From assembly GCF_000425345.1 (NCBI RefSeq), contig NZ_AUDG01000004.1:1-64000 (forward strand): a stretch of DNA of 64,000 nt, in the 5' to 3' direction. Both the position numbers and the translations under genes were made by a program. The DNA comes from Rheinheimera baltica DSM 14885. Lineage in GTDB: Bacteria > Pseudomonadota > Gammaproteobacteria > Enterobacterales > Alteromonadaceae. Below the pieces are notes generated by a model. It ran no database searches. It was not told the origin of the DNA and was given only the letters and a program-made list of their open reading frames with translations. Below are positions 7,419 through 17,221 of the stretch, piece after piece (position 1 is the first letter of the stretch; the number at the start of each line of letters is the position of its first letter).

Positions 7419-9536
7419 GTGTTGCGTGTTCTGCGCCTCCAATTATTATTCTTACTGTGCTGCCTCGGTATACCCACTTTAGCCGAACAGGTCGATTTTT
7501 CTCATTTGTATAAACAAATAGACACTGCCCGCCAGCAAGGTGATATGGATAAGGCTGACCAACTAGCCCTGAGTTATAGTGAGTTAGCGAACCAGCAAAA
7601 AGATCTTGTTGAACAGGGCAAAGCCTATTACGCCCTGGGCAGAAATGCCATGGAGCGCAATAACTACCCTGAAGCAAAAAAGCAGCTGCAACAAGCTGTT
7701 AGTTTGTTTCAGCAAAGCGAGCAGTCAATACTTTTGGCCAACGCCTTACGCCAACTAGGCCTGACTTTTCGCTACCAAAGTGACTACAGTACAGCGCTAA
7801 ATTATACTTATCAGGCGATGCACATTTATCAAACAGAGCAAGATACCAGCGCCATAGCATCGGCCTATAACACTATTGGTACTATTCTTGAGAATATGGG
7901 CCAATATGAAGAGGCATTACAGGCTCACCAAAACGCACTAAAGTTGCATAATGAGCTGGGCAATCAAAGTGGTATTGCCAGCGCTATTTACAACGTCGGC
8001 GATTTATTCAGAGTGATGGGCGACAACGACAAAGCCCTGAGTTATTTTTTGCAGTCACTCGAACTTGATATGGCCAGCGGTGATCCACGGGACATCGCTT
8101 ATAGCCATAACAAACTGGGCTATTTGTATAGTGAGTCAGGTAATTTTGCCCAAGCTGAACAGCATCTAAACCAAGCTCTGGCACTCTTTAAGCAAATTCA
8201 TGCCCCCCGGGACGCTGACTGGGCGCGAACAAATTTGGCGAAGCTCGCCATGGAGCAAGCCGATTATGCCAAAGCTCAACAGCTGCTAGACGGCGTGATC
8301 GGCCGTGCTATTGAGCAACACTATAAAAGTTTATTAGTAGATGCATATAAGCTTGGTGCCGAGTTAGCCATTAACAAAGGTGACAATAATGCAGCGCTGG
8401 CCTATATAGATGCCGGCGTAACGCAAGCTCGCCTGAACAATGAACGCGCCGATGAAGCCCAACTGGAAAAATTTCGAGTCGAGGTTTTAATTAAACAGGA
8501 TGCTGTTAGGGAGGCGCTCGCGGCTTTGCAGCGACAAAAGCAACTGGACGATGACATTTTCAATACCAAACGGGTGACAGCCATAGCCAGTATTCAGGCT
8601 CAGGTAGACTTTACCCGCCAGCAAAATCAAATTGAGCTGCTAAAAAAGGAACAAGCTTTACAACAAGTGAAAACGGAACAGCAAAAGTCAGCCCGCAATT
8701 TATGGATCCTTAGCCTGATAGCAGGCTTCGTAATATTGTTGATGCTGTACCGCCGGCACATTCAAAAAAGGCTAAATAGGCTTTTAGTTCAACAAGTAGA
8801 TGCCAGAACGTTGGAGCTTAACCAAAAAAATCAGGAGCTGCAGCTCGCCTATCAAAAGCTAGAGACCATTAGCCTGACAGACAAGCTTACCGGTTTGCAC
8901 AACCGTCATTTCCTTGAGAGCCATATAGAAAATGATTTAGACCATTGCCAACGTTTATATCAAGACTGGCGGGCCGGTAAAACTGCCAAACCCGAAAACG
9001 CAGATCTCGTCGTGTTTCTTATCGATCTGGATAATTTCAAAGCGCTGAATGACACCTACGGTCATAATATCGGTGACGAAGTCCTTAAAAGACTAAAACA
9101 CAGAATGCAACAGGTGTTTCGTCAAACCGATTATCTGGTGCGCTGGGGCGGTGAAGAATTTGTTGCCGTGGCCCGCTTTATACACCGAGAAGATGCAAAA
9201 ACCCTTGCCCAGCGTTTTATCGAGACGATACAGCAAAGCCCTTTTATCATTGAAGGGCTAGCACCGTTGCAGGTTAGCTGTTCTCTGGGTTATGCCTGTT
9301 ATCCGTTGGATATGAACCAACAAAACAGTCACTGGCCCACCCTGCTAAGGCTGGCAGATTTAAGCCTGTACGCCGCTAAATACTCTGGCCGAAACGGCTG
9401 GGTGGGTATAGAAGACTGCAAAACACAGCTAACCTCTGCCAATATTAGCGCTGCGCAGTTACAACATTGGCTAGATCAAAACAAAGTAATAGTACATCAC
9501 TCGTTTCCTGGCTCACTCTACTGGCAGCAGCCCTAA
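7419..9536 (+). CDS. TPR-repeat membrane diguanylate cyclase (GGDEF)
   Basis: This 705-residue protein starts at a GTG with an AGGA site and a signal sequence (LLFLLCCLGIPTLA). It has periplasmic TPR repeats at about residues 40-340 (YNTIGTILENMGQYEEAL, YNVGDLFRVMGDNDKAL). A coiled coil, one membrane helix (about 428-446) and a cytoplasmic GGDEF domain (about 485-660) follow. The active-site loop is GGEEF, the metal/substrate motif is LIDLDNFKALND, and an inhibitory RxxD site (RQTD) lies five residues upstream of it. It should therefore make c-di-GMP with product inhibition. The TPR domain probably senses a periplasmic partner. A paralogue with a decayed GGDEF domain is at 33568. Confidence 0.9.
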   Translation: MLRVLRLQLLFLLCCLGIPTLAEQVDFSHLYKQIDTARQQGDMDKADQLALSYSELANQQKDLVEQGKAYYALGRNAMERNNYPEAKKQLQQAVSLFQQSEQSILLANALRQLGLTFRYQSDYSTALNYTYQAMHIYQTEQDTSAIASAYNTIGTILENMGQYEEALQAHQNALKLHNELGNQSGIASAIYNVGDLFRVMGDNDKALSYFLQSLELDMASGDPRDIAYSHNKLGYLYSESGNFAQAEQHLNQALALFKQIHAPRDADWARTNLAKLAMEQADYAKAQQLLDGVIGRAIEQHYKSLLVDAYKLGAELAINKGDNNAALAYIDAGVTQARLNNERADEAQLEKFRVEVLIKQDAVREALAALQRQKQLDDDIFNTKRVTAIASIQAQVDFTRQQNQIELLKKEQALQQVKTEQQKSARNLWILSLIAGFVILLMLYRRHIQKRLNRLLVQQVDARTLELNQKNQELQLAYQKLETISLTDKLTGLHNRHFLESHIENDLDHCQRLYQDWRAGKTAKPENADLVVFLIDLDNFKALNDTYGHNIGDEVLKRLKHRMQQVFRQTDYLVRWGGEEFVAVARFIHREDAKTLAQRFIETIQQSPFIIEGLAPLQVSCSLGYACYPLDMNQQNSHWPTLLRLADLSLYAAKYSGRNGWVGIEDCKTQLTSANISAAQLQHWLDQNKVIVHHSFPGSLYWQQP

Positions 9537-9559
9537 CCAACTTAAACGCTTTGAGAAAA

Positions 9560-10810
9560 TCATATCTTAGGCAAAAACTCAGACAATGCTTTAAAAAAAG
9601 CATATTCATCCAACCCGGCGCGGTTAAGAGGTTTAGCCTGCGCACTCCACATCGCTACCACCAGCTGTTTATCGGGGTCAACAAACACATACTGACCAAA
9701 AATGCCCTCGGCGGCATAGCTTTTGCCGTGCATCGGCCAGAGCATATAGCCATAATCAACTGTTTTGCCGCCAATGTTCTGCCTGCTGCTGGCCGCTTTC
9801 ATCCACCCCTCTGGCAGCACCCGCTGTGTGTTACCATCTAATTCGATAACACCGTCATTAAGCCAAAATAAGCCCAAACGTGCATAGTCACGCAACGTAG
9901 CCGACAAACCGCTACCACCTATTTCCAGCCCATCGGGAGATTGCAGCCACCAGTTAGCGTCGGCCTGCATACCCAGCTTCGACCAGATTTTCTCTGACAA
10001 ATACTGCGCCACCGGCTTGCCGGTAGCCGCTTGCACCAAAGCACCGGCAAGCTGGGTTTCGCCGGTACTGTAGTTCCATACTGTACCGGGTTTGGCTGCA
10101 CGTGGTAGCGCCGCCATTAAATCTAAAATAGCGCCGGGTTGCTGGTTTAGTTGCGCCTCCAGCATACGCCGTCTGTCGGATGCAGGATCGGTGTAGGTTT
10201 CGTTCCACGCCACGCCGGAACTCATTTGTAGCAGGTGTTTCACCGTTACGCCATCGTAGGCGGTACCCTTAAAACGTGGCAAATAGTTAACGATAGGGTC
10301 ATTAATACTATTGATATGGCCGTCGTGTATTGCAGCGCCAATTAAGGTTGCAGTAACCGACTTAACCACCGACATCGACATCCAGCGCGTATCCGGGTTA
10401 TTGCCCAGCAGGTACTTTTCAAATAAAATTTCACCGTTGTGGATAATCAGCAGGCCGCTGACACGGTTCATCGACAACACATCATAAAGATCATACGTTT
10501 TGCCATCTACCCGATAAGAAAAATCCTGCAGCGGCTGCTCACTCAACGGCAAAGTGCTTACTGCCCCGCCACGCGCTACGGTGCGGGTTGGGAACAGCCG
10601 GTCGATATTGCGAAAAGTATTAACCTGAATATCCGGATACAGCTTGCCGTCGTAAATCTGCCGCACAGTGCCGATAGGCTCATGCATATGGCGATAGGCT
10701 AACGGCGCCACCGCATCTGCTGAGCGCGTTTTTTCTGCGGCGTTAGCAAGGCCGCTTAGGTTGAGCAATATGGCTAAGGTAGCAATGGTGGTAGTTTGTA
10801 TGACGTACAT
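9560..10810 (-). CDS. Beta-lactamase-family serine hydrolase, exported
   Basis: This is a 416-residue class C beta-lactamase/EstB-type hydrolase. It shows the S-x-x-K nucleophile motif (SVVK, residues 147-150) and a YST tyrosine motif (VWNYSTGE). An N-terminal signal peptide ends ANAAEK. The ATG at 10810 is preferred because of an AGGA site, and an in-frame ATG 30 bp upstream is less likely. Family members act as esterases, peptidases or 6-aminohexanoate-dimer-type hydrolases; true antibiotic hydrolysis is not implied. It is convergent with the GGDEF gene and lies in the same direction as the ligase gene upstream. Confidence 0.8.
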   Translation of the reverse strand: MYVIQTTTIATLAILLNLSGLANAAEKTRSADAVAPLAYRHMHEPIGTVRQIYDGKLYPDIQVNTFRNIDRLFPTRTVARGGAVSTLPLSEQPLQDFSYRVDGKTYDLYDVLSMNRVSGLLIIHNGEILFEKYLLGNNPDTRWMSMSVVKSVTATLIGAAIHDGHINSINDPIVNYLPRFKGTAYDGVTVKHLLQMSSGVAWNETYTDPASDRRRMLEAQLNQQPGAILDLMAALPRAAKPGTVWNYSTGETQLAGALVQAATGKPVAQYLSEKIWSKLGMQADANWWLQSPDGLEIGGSGLSATLRDYARLGLFWLNDGVIELDGNTQRVLPEGWMKAASSRQNIGGKTVDYGYMLWPMHGKSYAAEGIFGQYVFVDPDKQLVVAMWSAQAKPLNRAGLDEYAFFKALSEFLPKI

Positions 10811-10862
10811 TGGGTACCTATCCTTTTTTATTGGTGACATCAGTGCTTAAACGTACTACTCA

Positions 10863-11696
10863 TTATAGCGCTTGTCGCAGCCGCACAAATCGCGCAAAGC
10901 GCGGCAAGCCATGTTTGGTCAGGCCGTTATAGCGGTAGGTAATTACGCTGCCAATTGGCGGTGGTGTCTGGCGTAGTGCATCGGTTAAACCACTGCCAAT
11001 AGCAAACTCTTTACCATCAGCAGTTTTAACCACCAAAGCCCCCACCATGCCTTGATATTTTCCCTTGCCCGGCCGGTAACCAATTACCTGCGCTTCAGTG
11101 TCTTGATAGGTTTTCAGCTTTAGTAAATCGCTGCTTCTGCCAGTTTTATATAAGGCATCCTGATGATGTAACATTAAACCCTCGGCACCGCTGGCTTCCA
11201 ACTCATTTAGTTTGGCCATAAGCTGCGCGTTATCAGCCAGCCGAAACTGTGGCACTACGGTTAAGAAAGGAGTGTTATGTTGCCGAGCAATATTGTGCAT
11301 TGCATCAATACGCTGGCTAAATGTCCCCTCGGCATTGGGCAATTCGAAGATGTAATAGCGAATTTGCTGCCATTCATTATCAACAGCCTGATGTTTACTG
11401 ACAATACTGAGTGTCTGTGCAAATTGATTGCGCCCCAGCCACAGTTCACCATCTAATTCATGACCAGGAAAATCAGCTACAAACCAGCCAGGTGCAGCAA
11501 TCACATTGCCGCCACGGGAGATAAGCTGTGCACCATTCCAAAATGCGCGCACACCATCAAGCTTTTCACTCACCCAATATTGCTGAACATCGATGTTGTC
11601 ACTATAGACTTCAGCGAGCAATAGGTCCGGTTTCGTTGCAGCTGCCAGCTGAAAGCAGCAGAGTAACAAAACAATAATTAACTTATTAGTCACCAT
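10863..11696 (-). CDS. ligE: Periplasmic ATP-dependent DNA ligase (LigE type)
   Basis: This 277-residue ATP-dependent ligase has a signal peptide (LIIVLLLCCFQLAAA). The nucleotidyl-transfer motifs are visible: motif I SEKLDGVR with Lys45, motif III HELDGELW, motif IV GAEGLMLH and motif V LLKLKTY. A small C-terminal OB domain ends with RFARFVRLR. Minimal ligases of this type in gammaproteobacteria are exported and thought to seal nicks in extracellular or incoming DNA. The ribosome site is weak, and a GTG two codons on is an alternative start. It lies 52 bp upstream of the serine hydrolase gene start on the same strand. Confidence 0.85.
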   Translation of the reverse strand: MVTNKLIIVLLLCCFQLAAATKPDLLLAEVYSDNIDVQQYWVSEKLDGVRAFWNGAQLISRGGNVIAAPGWFVADFPGHELDGELWLGRNQFAQTLSIVSKHQAVDNEWQQIRYYIFELPNAEGTFSQRIDAMHNIARQHNTPFLTVVPQFRLADNAQLMAKLNELEASGAEGLMLHHQDALYKTGRSSDLLKLKTYQDTEAQVIGYRPGKGKYQGMVGALVVKTADGKEFAIGSGLTDALRQTPPPIGSVITYRYNGLTKHGLPRFARFVRLRQAL

Positions 11697-11766
11697 TTAG
11701 CATCTTTTAATTTAAAGGCATAAGTATAGTGACACACGCTGTTTCAGCAAGTTGAAGCTGACTGCG

Positions 11767-12456
11767 TTAATTAATAATTGGTTTTAGGTAATCATTATCA
11801 AGTTGCCGCATTTGCCGTTCAACCCAGTTCACGCGCTGCAGCAAATAAGGCGTTAACTGGCGCGGATCACGCTTACGCGGGCTGGGCAATACCACGGCAA
11901 GCCGCGCGGCCTCGTTAATGGTTAGCTTGCTGGCCGACTTACCATAATAATGCAGGCTGGCCGCTTCCACGCCATAAATGCCTTTGCCAAATTCGGCGAT
12001 ATTTAAATACACCTCTAATATACGTTTTTTACCCCAAATCACTTCCAGACTTACGGCAAACATCGCTTCCAAACCCTTGCGAGCAATGCTTCGCCCGGGC
12101 CATAGCAACAAGTTTTTCGCCGTTTGCTGGCTAATGGTACTGGCACCACGCAGGCCATTGCCATCGTCGTACTGATCAAGCGCCTTACTAATGGCGCTGA
12201 AATCAACACCAAAGTGCTGCGGAAAACCTTGGTCTTCAGAGGCAACCATGGCCAGCGGCACATGCGCAGGCAGCTTATCAATGCTTATCCAATGCTGACT
12301 AACAGGATAAGGACTTTGCAGCATAAAAGCAGATGTTGGTGGCGGTACAAAGCGAAGCACCAGTAGAGATATCAGTAACAACAGCACCAACGCCAGCAAT
12401 AAACGCCAGGCAACAAACCAGGCCCAACCGAAAAAACCGCGCTCACCTTGTGTCAT
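11767..12456 (-). CDS. mtgA: Monofunctional peptidoglycan glycosyltransferase
   Basis: The 229-residue product polymerises lipid II into glycan strands at the inner-membrane outer face. It has an N-terminal membrane anchor (about 10-38) followed by a GT51 domain with the catalytic segment ASEDQGFPQHFGVDF, the second motif GASTISQQTAKNLLLW, and KRILEVYLNIAEFGKGIYG. There is no transpeptidase domain, which separates it from class A PBPs. Length and motifs fit MtgA. Confidence 0.93.
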   Translation of the reverse strand: MTQGERGFFGWAWFVAWRLLLALVLLLLISLLVLRFVPPPTSAFMLQSPYPVSQHWISIDKLPAHVPLAMVASEDQGFPQHFGVDFSAISKALDQYDDGNGLRGASTISQQTAKNLLLWPGRSIARKGLEAMFAVSLEVIWGKKRILEVYLNIAEFGKGIYGVEAASLHYYGKSASKLTINEAARLAVVLPSPRKRDPRQLTPYLLQRVNWVERQMRQLDNDYLKPIIN

Positions 12457-12564
12457 TTATCCTCTCTTGTCAGGTCAGGCCAGCCTTTAAGGCGTAGTCG
12501 CCTGCAACAGGCAACAGTATAGGAAATTGCGCGGCAATAACAATTGGATCTGCTTCGCACCGCC

Positions 12565-13503
12565 TCAGCTTTGCGGCACGTCTTCGATCAATTGCCGATG
12601 CACGCACACCGCGGTACTCTTCGGACGGATAGTTTCGCCTCTGCCCTCAAGGTGGGCCCGCGTAAAGGCCGCCCCGAACAGCAGGATCATGGAGGAATAG
12701 TTTACCCACAGCAGCAACAGTGCCAGAGAACCAGCAGCGCCATAGGCCGATGCTGTCGCAGTGTAAGCCAGATAAGTGGCGATCAAAGAACGACCCGCCG
12801 TAAACAACACTGCGGTGATAAAGGCACCTGGCAGCACGTCGCGCCAGGACAGCCGAACATCGGGCAGGATTTTAAACATAGCCGCGAACAACAACGTGAT
12901 CACCAGCAGCGACAGCAATAATTCCATGCCTACCATTGTCCAACCCGGAACCGGCAGCCATTCCTCAGCGAACGCCATTATGCTGCGCAAGGCCACAGAC
13001 AATAACAGCGAAACCAACATAATAAAGCCGATGGCCAGAATGATGGTCAGCGACAGCAAACGGCTCTTGATAAAGATCCACAGGTTGCTTCTGGCTGGAC
13101 GAGGCGCAACATCCCAAATCTGATTCAGCGACTGCTGCATCTGTGCGAAAACCGTGGTGGCACCCACTATGGTGGCCACGATGCCGATTAACGCCGGCCA
13201 GACGCCACTTTGGTCAATCTGCGAATTGCTCACCGCCGTCTGCACCACCCCGGCGGCTTCCGTACCCAGTGTTGCTTCGAGCTGCGCGAAGAGTTGCCCC
13301 TGAACAGCGCTCTCACCGATAATAAGCCCAACCAGAGCCACCACCACGACCAAAATAGGCGCAATAGAAAAAACAGTGAAAAACGCCAAAGCGGCGGCGT
13401 AAATAAAAGCCTGGCTAGCCAGCCAGTGCCGCAGCGCAGCGCCAAAAATACCCAGCCAGTGCCGCACCACAGCAGGGAGTTTGTTGTAAAACCGGAAAAC
13501 CAT
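12565..13503 (-). CDS. yihY: YihY/BrkB-family inner-membrane protein
   Basis: This 312-residue membrane protein has about six helices and the family pattern QAFIYAAALAFFTVFSIAP near the N-terminus and TIVGATTVFAQMQQSLNQIW at about residue 120. It ends with AAFTRAHLEGRG plus a polar tail. It was once annotated as RNase BN; the family's true function is not settled. The start has a GGAG site (complement of 13512-13517). It is monocistronic. Confidence 0.85.
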   Translation of the reverse strand: MVFRFYNKLPAVVRHWLGIFGAALRHWLASQAFIYAAALAFFTVFSIAPILVVVVALVGLIIGESAVQGQLFAQLEATLGTEAAGVVQTAVSNSQIDQSGVWPALIGIVATIVGATTVFAQMQQSLNQIWDVAPRPARSNLWIFIKSRLLSLTIILAIGFIMLVSLLLSVALRSIMAFAEEWLPVPGWTMVGMELLLSLLVITLLFAAMFKILPDVRLSWRDVLPGAFITAVLFTAGRSLIATYLAYTATASAYGAAGSLALLLLWVNYSSMILLFGAAFTRAHLEGRGETIRPKSTAVCVHRQLIEDVPQS

Positions 13504-14115
13504 AGTGAAAAATTCCTCCGTATAGTAGCCAATGTCGCGCTATCACAATTAATTCACTTAAAAACCCACTTAAATTCACACCATATAGCTAGTGTGGCCT
13601 CTGTATTGAGTCAGCCTGTAGCACACACTGTGCGCCCTTTGTTTTCAACTTTAAACCATTAAGGCGAACTTTATGCATCATTTAACGATTTATGCAGCCG
13701 GGGCATGCACGCCAGAATTAAAATCGGCAGAACTGCCCCGGGCAAAAGATCTGCACGGTTACGCCGCAGAAGGCATCACTATCGTTGCACAACCAATGTG
13801 GGCCCAATTGAACTTGAATTAATAATTGGAAAAGGTTTCTTTCTCCAACTAAAATAAAAAATTTCCTAATACAATAAGTAGTTAGCATTGAACATCGACA
13901 TTTTATGTGAAAATTTTCTACATAATTATTCAATTCATTTTGGCAATTGTTCTTCAGATACAGCTTTAAAGGAATACTTAAGTATTGTTAGATTCGTTAG
14001 ATTGGGATACCTTCTAAATGATAGCGTTGTTCCTTAAGCAGAACCGGCTTAAATAGTGAAAACTAGCTTGAAAAATGCAGGGATTTAAAGTGATGTTATA
14101 TTTTGAGGATGAATA
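13504..14115. other. 612-bp intergenic region, A+T-rich in its right half
   Basis: Upstream of the YihY gene and before the M6 protease gene. The left half may hold one small frame (13673-13822). From about 13820 the composition turns clearly A+T-rich and stays so into the protease gene. I see no repeat or RNA. Confidence 0.4.
13673..13822 (+). CDS. Possible 49-residue small protein, doubtful
   Basis: An ATG with AAGG eight bases upstream opens a 49-codon frame beginning MHHLTIYAAGACTPELKSAE. Its composition resembles real coding DNA of this genome more than the A+T-rich DNA that follows, so it may be the surviving start of a larger gene cut off at the composition boundary near 13820. No family is recognised. 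Confidence 0.2.
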   Translation: MHHLTIYAAGACTPELKSAELPRAKDLHGYAAEGITIVAQPMWAQLNLN

Positions 14116-17100
14116 ATGTTTAATAAAACTTTTTTGCCGTTGATTCTTGCTATGTTGGCACCAGCACTATACGCAACACAACCTCCAACCAAAGAGCAAA
14201 TTAGCAAGTACAAACAAGACGGAACCTATGAGCAAAGAGTTGAGGCGGTTAAGTCGCTTAATAATCACCATTTCAACCCTGCTTTAGTCAGAACTTTTGC
14301 TAAGAATCACTTTACCGGAAAAGAGAAAGCCCTAAACACCTTAGATCAAGGACCAACGCCCATTGATGGCGCTTTCCCCAGTATTGGCTCACCAAAAATG
14401 CTGGTATTGCTGGTTGAGTTTCCAGATTATCCGAAAAATGGCACTAACACCCGCGAGTCAGTTCACGAGCGAATTTTTGGCGCTGGCAATCCAGAAGAGT
14501 TTCCTTATGACAGTCAACGCAACTTCTATTTGCGATCTTCTTACAACAAACTTGATATTCAGGGTAACGTTTTAGACTGGTATAAAACTGACTACAATAG
14601 ACCTTTGGAGGATAGTAACAATTCCTGGTGGCAAGTGTGGCAACGCATTATCAAAGATGCAATAAATTACCATGAAGCTCAGGGCCACGACTTTAGTCAG
14701 TATGACAATGACAATGATGGTGACATAGACTACGCGGCAGTAATTTGGACAGGCCCAACCGGAGAGTGGGCAAGTTTGTGGTGGGGAACTTTCTCTGGGT
14801 TTGGTGACGATTCCTTTACTGTAGACGGCAAAACTTTAAGTAACATATCTTGGCAACAAATTTCATATCAGGAAGACGAAGGGCCATTTTCACCATCAAC
14901 GCTAATCCATGAAACCGGACATGCTTTAGGTCTGCCAGATTATTACGACTACAACGATGATATCGGCCCCAAAGGTGGTTTAGGTGGTATGGACCAGATG
15001 GCGGGCAATCATGATCACAACAGCTTCAGCAAATATGTGTTGGGATGGTTAACACCAACAGTAATTGGCAGCGGCGCTCAGAATGTATCTTTATTACCAT
15101 TTAGCGAAAAGCCAAGCGCTTTACTGCTAAACAAAGACGCTACGGCAGATAGTAAATGGGAAGAGTTTTATATTGTTGAATATCGAAACAGAAATGCGAA
15201 TGATCAAAATCTACCTAATGACGGCATGGTTGTATGGCATGTAGATGCAACAATTAATGAATGGGGCTGGTTTGAAAATAATAACAGCTTTAGTGATGAT
15301 AAGTTAATTCGATTAGTGCAAGCAGATGGACTCAATGAAATTGAGTTATATGGCCATGGAGCTGACGCAGAAGATTTTTTTACCACAGGTGATGAGTTTT
15401 CGCCAAATAGCCGGCCTCAAAGCCATTTAAATAATGGTGAGCACAGTGGTGTAGCGCTAACAAATATAAATCATTCTGAGGCAAATATTGCTCTGAATGC
15501 CGAGGTATATCCTTCGGTTCCCCGGTTTACTATTGAAAATATCAGCGATAAATCAGTAATACGAGTAGGGCAAAGCATAAGCATTAATGTTGATACACCA
15601 ACTGAGTTGGACAAACTGGAACTATATTCCAATGACCAACTTGTTTACAGCTTTGCCGCCACCTCTCCTTTTGAATTAGATTTAACTAATGACCTGCTCA
15701 ATAAAGGTTCACAAGAGCTCAAAATAGTAGCAACTAATCAACAGGGCTACAAAAGCACTGAATTTAGAGACATTGTTTATCTAGATGGCCAGCCAAGTAA
15801 TTTGCTCATTAATCTTGACGCAGAGTTAGATGAACCACTTAACGATATGATGGCTAAAGCTGGAATGAGTGTTGTTCACTCTGAGTATTTTCTGCCACTT
15901 TCCGTGCAGGATTTTCCTGTTGTTCACTTAAATTTTGGTGCAGTTAACAGCCCATGGACAGATGTTGGTGGCGGTGTGTCTTCATCAACATTCATCGGCA
16001 GAGCAGCATCAACCGATGAAATTGCAATTATTGAAAATTACCTGACGCAAGGCGGTAATTTGATTTTAGAAGGAGAAGGTGTTTTTGGCTTAACCTCTGC
16101 CTTGCAGAGCCTCTTTGATATTGGCATTGCGCAATCAGGAATTAATTTAAACAGAGTTAGCGGTGACAGCTTGTTTGATAATAAAACGGTTGATACAGAT
16201 TTAAGTTCTAATCCCCGACTGATTTCCGCTGACTTGTTTGAGTCTGGGAGTGAGCAAGAAACCACAGATTTACTGACTGGCACGGGCAGTTATTACGACA
16301 GTGACGCAGCTCAATGGTTAGACGTTTCTGGCTCGTGCGCACAAAGCAAAACAGTTGGTGCTGCAAATGCTAAGGTCGTTATAGCCAGTTGTTTAACACG
16401 TTATCTGGCAAACAAAGATAAAGCTGCAGTATACAATACCTATTTGGCACATTTTGGCGTTGAGCAGAAACTATCCGGTAATACAGTTCCTCAAATTAAT
16501 GGCGGTAACGATATTGCAGCAGACGAACGTAGTGTTGTGAATTTGTCGGGTGTTGCAAATGATGCCGACGGTGATAGTTTATCGGTCAATTGGGCACAAT
16601 TAAGTGGCGCTGTCGTATCATTAAACAATAACACGACATTAACCCCGTCATTTACTGCACCTGAAGTCACTGAAGACCAAGTGTTGGCGTTTCAGCTAAC
16701 CGTTTCTGATGGTGAGGCAACAGTCACAGATACGGTTCGGGTCACGGTGAAGCACGTAAACAGAATACCGACAGTATCTGCAGGCACGGCTCAAACAATT
16801 AACGAAGGCACTTCCGTCACTATCAGTGCAACCGCAGATGATGCAGATGGAGATACTTTAACAATCACCTGGACACAAACGGCAGGTACAACAGTTTCTT
16901 TATCTGGCGGTGATTCTCTGACTGCCTCATTTGTTGCTCCTCAGGTCTCATCAGATATGACTCTAACTTTCCAGGTCAACGTTTCAGATGGTGAGGAAGA
17001 AGCAGTCGATAGTGTCTCAATTACCGTCCGAAACACAAGCACTGACAATGGCGGATCCAATGGTGATTCTTCTGGTAGCTCAGGCGGCGGCACCAGTGGA

Positions 17101-17163
17101 TTCCTATTACTATTGATATCTGCGCTAGTTCTATGGCGAAGGGAACAAAGTATAAGTAAGTAA
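14116..17163 (+). CDS. Secreted M6-family zinc metalloprotease with GlyGly-CTERM tail
   Basis: This 1015-residue exoprotease is related to immune inhibitor A. It has a signal peptide (1-20), a pro-region, and a metalloprotease domain with the zinc motif HETGHALGLPD at about residue 264 followed by YYDYNDD and GGLGGMDQMAGNH. Middle beta-rich regions follow, then two PKD/cadherin-like repeats (about 795-970; each contains ADGD and ends in a VSDGE strand). The end is SSGGGTSG, a hydrophobic helix and RRE, which is a GlyGly-CTERM sorting signal of the kind processed by rhombosortase after type II secretion. Base composition is more A+T-rich than its neighbours, so transfer is possible. A hairpin terminator follows. 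Confidence 0.88.
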   Translation: MFNKTFLPLILAMLAPALYATQPPTKEQISKYKQDGTYEQRVEAVKSLNNHHFNPALVRTFAKNHFTGKEKALNTLDQGPTPIDGAFPSIGSPKMLVLLVEFPDYPKNGTNTRESVHERIFGAGNPEEFPYDSQRNFYLRSSYNKLDIQGNVLDWYKTDYNRPLEDSNNSWWQVWQRIIKDAINYHEAQGHDFSQYDNDNDGDIDYAAVIWTGPTGEWASLWWGTFSGFGDDSFTVDGKTLSNISWQQISYQEDEGPFSPSTLIHETGHALGLPDYYDYNDDIGPKGGLGGMDQMAGNHDHNSFSKYVLGWLTPTVIGSGAQNVSLLPFSEKPSALLLNKDATADSKWEEFYIVEYRNRNANDQNLPNDGMVVWHVDATINEWGWFENNNSFSDDKLIRLVQADGLNEIELYGHGADAEDFFTTGDEFSPNSRPQSHLNNGEHSGVALTNINHSEANIALNAEVYPSVPRFTIENISDKSVIRVGQSISINVDTPTELDKLELYSNDQLVYSFAATSPFELDLTNDLLNKGSQELKIVATNQQGYKSTEFRDIVYLDGQPSNLLINLDAELDEPLNDMMAKAGMSVVHSEYFLPLSVQDFPVVHLNFGAVNSPWTDVGGGVSSSTFIGRAASTDEIAIIENYLTQGGNLILEGEGVFGLTSALQSLFDIGIAQSGINLNRVSGDSLFDNKTVDTDLSSNPRLISADLFESGSEQETTDLLTGTGSYYDSDAAQWLDVSGSCAQSKTVGAANAKVVIASCLTRYLANKDKAAVYNTYLAHFGVEQKLSGNTVPQINGGNDIAADERSVVNLSGVANDADGDSLSVNWAQLSGAVVSLNNNTTLTPSFTAPEVTEDQVLAFQLTVSDGEATVTDTVRVTVKHVNRIPTVSAGTAQTINEGTSVTISATADDADGDTLTITWTQTAGTTVSLSGGDSLTASFVAPQVSSDMTLTFQVNVSDGEEEAVDSVSITVRNTSTDNGGSNGDSSGSSGGGTSGFLLLLISALVLWRREQSISK

Positions 17164-17176
17164 TCATAAAAGTAGA

Positions 17177-17210
17177 GAAGCAAAATGCGTTGTCGTTTTG
17201 CTTCTTTTTT
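17177..17210 (+). terminator. Rho-independent terminator after the M6 protease gene
   Basis: GAAGCAAAA pairs with TTTTGCTTC across a 10-nt loop, followed by a run of T. It lies 14 bp after the stop. Confidence 0.85.
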
Positions 17211-17221
17211 AGACTGTATCG

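Noticed and set aside
10863-11696. Plasmid- or phage-type ligase
   Set aside because: The signal peptide and minimal domain set fit the chromosomal exported LigE group, and no phage genes are nearby.
13210-13662. 150-codon plus-strand frame opposite the YihY gene
   Set aside because: It is the antisense shadow of a well-supported membrane protein gene and has no ribosome site.
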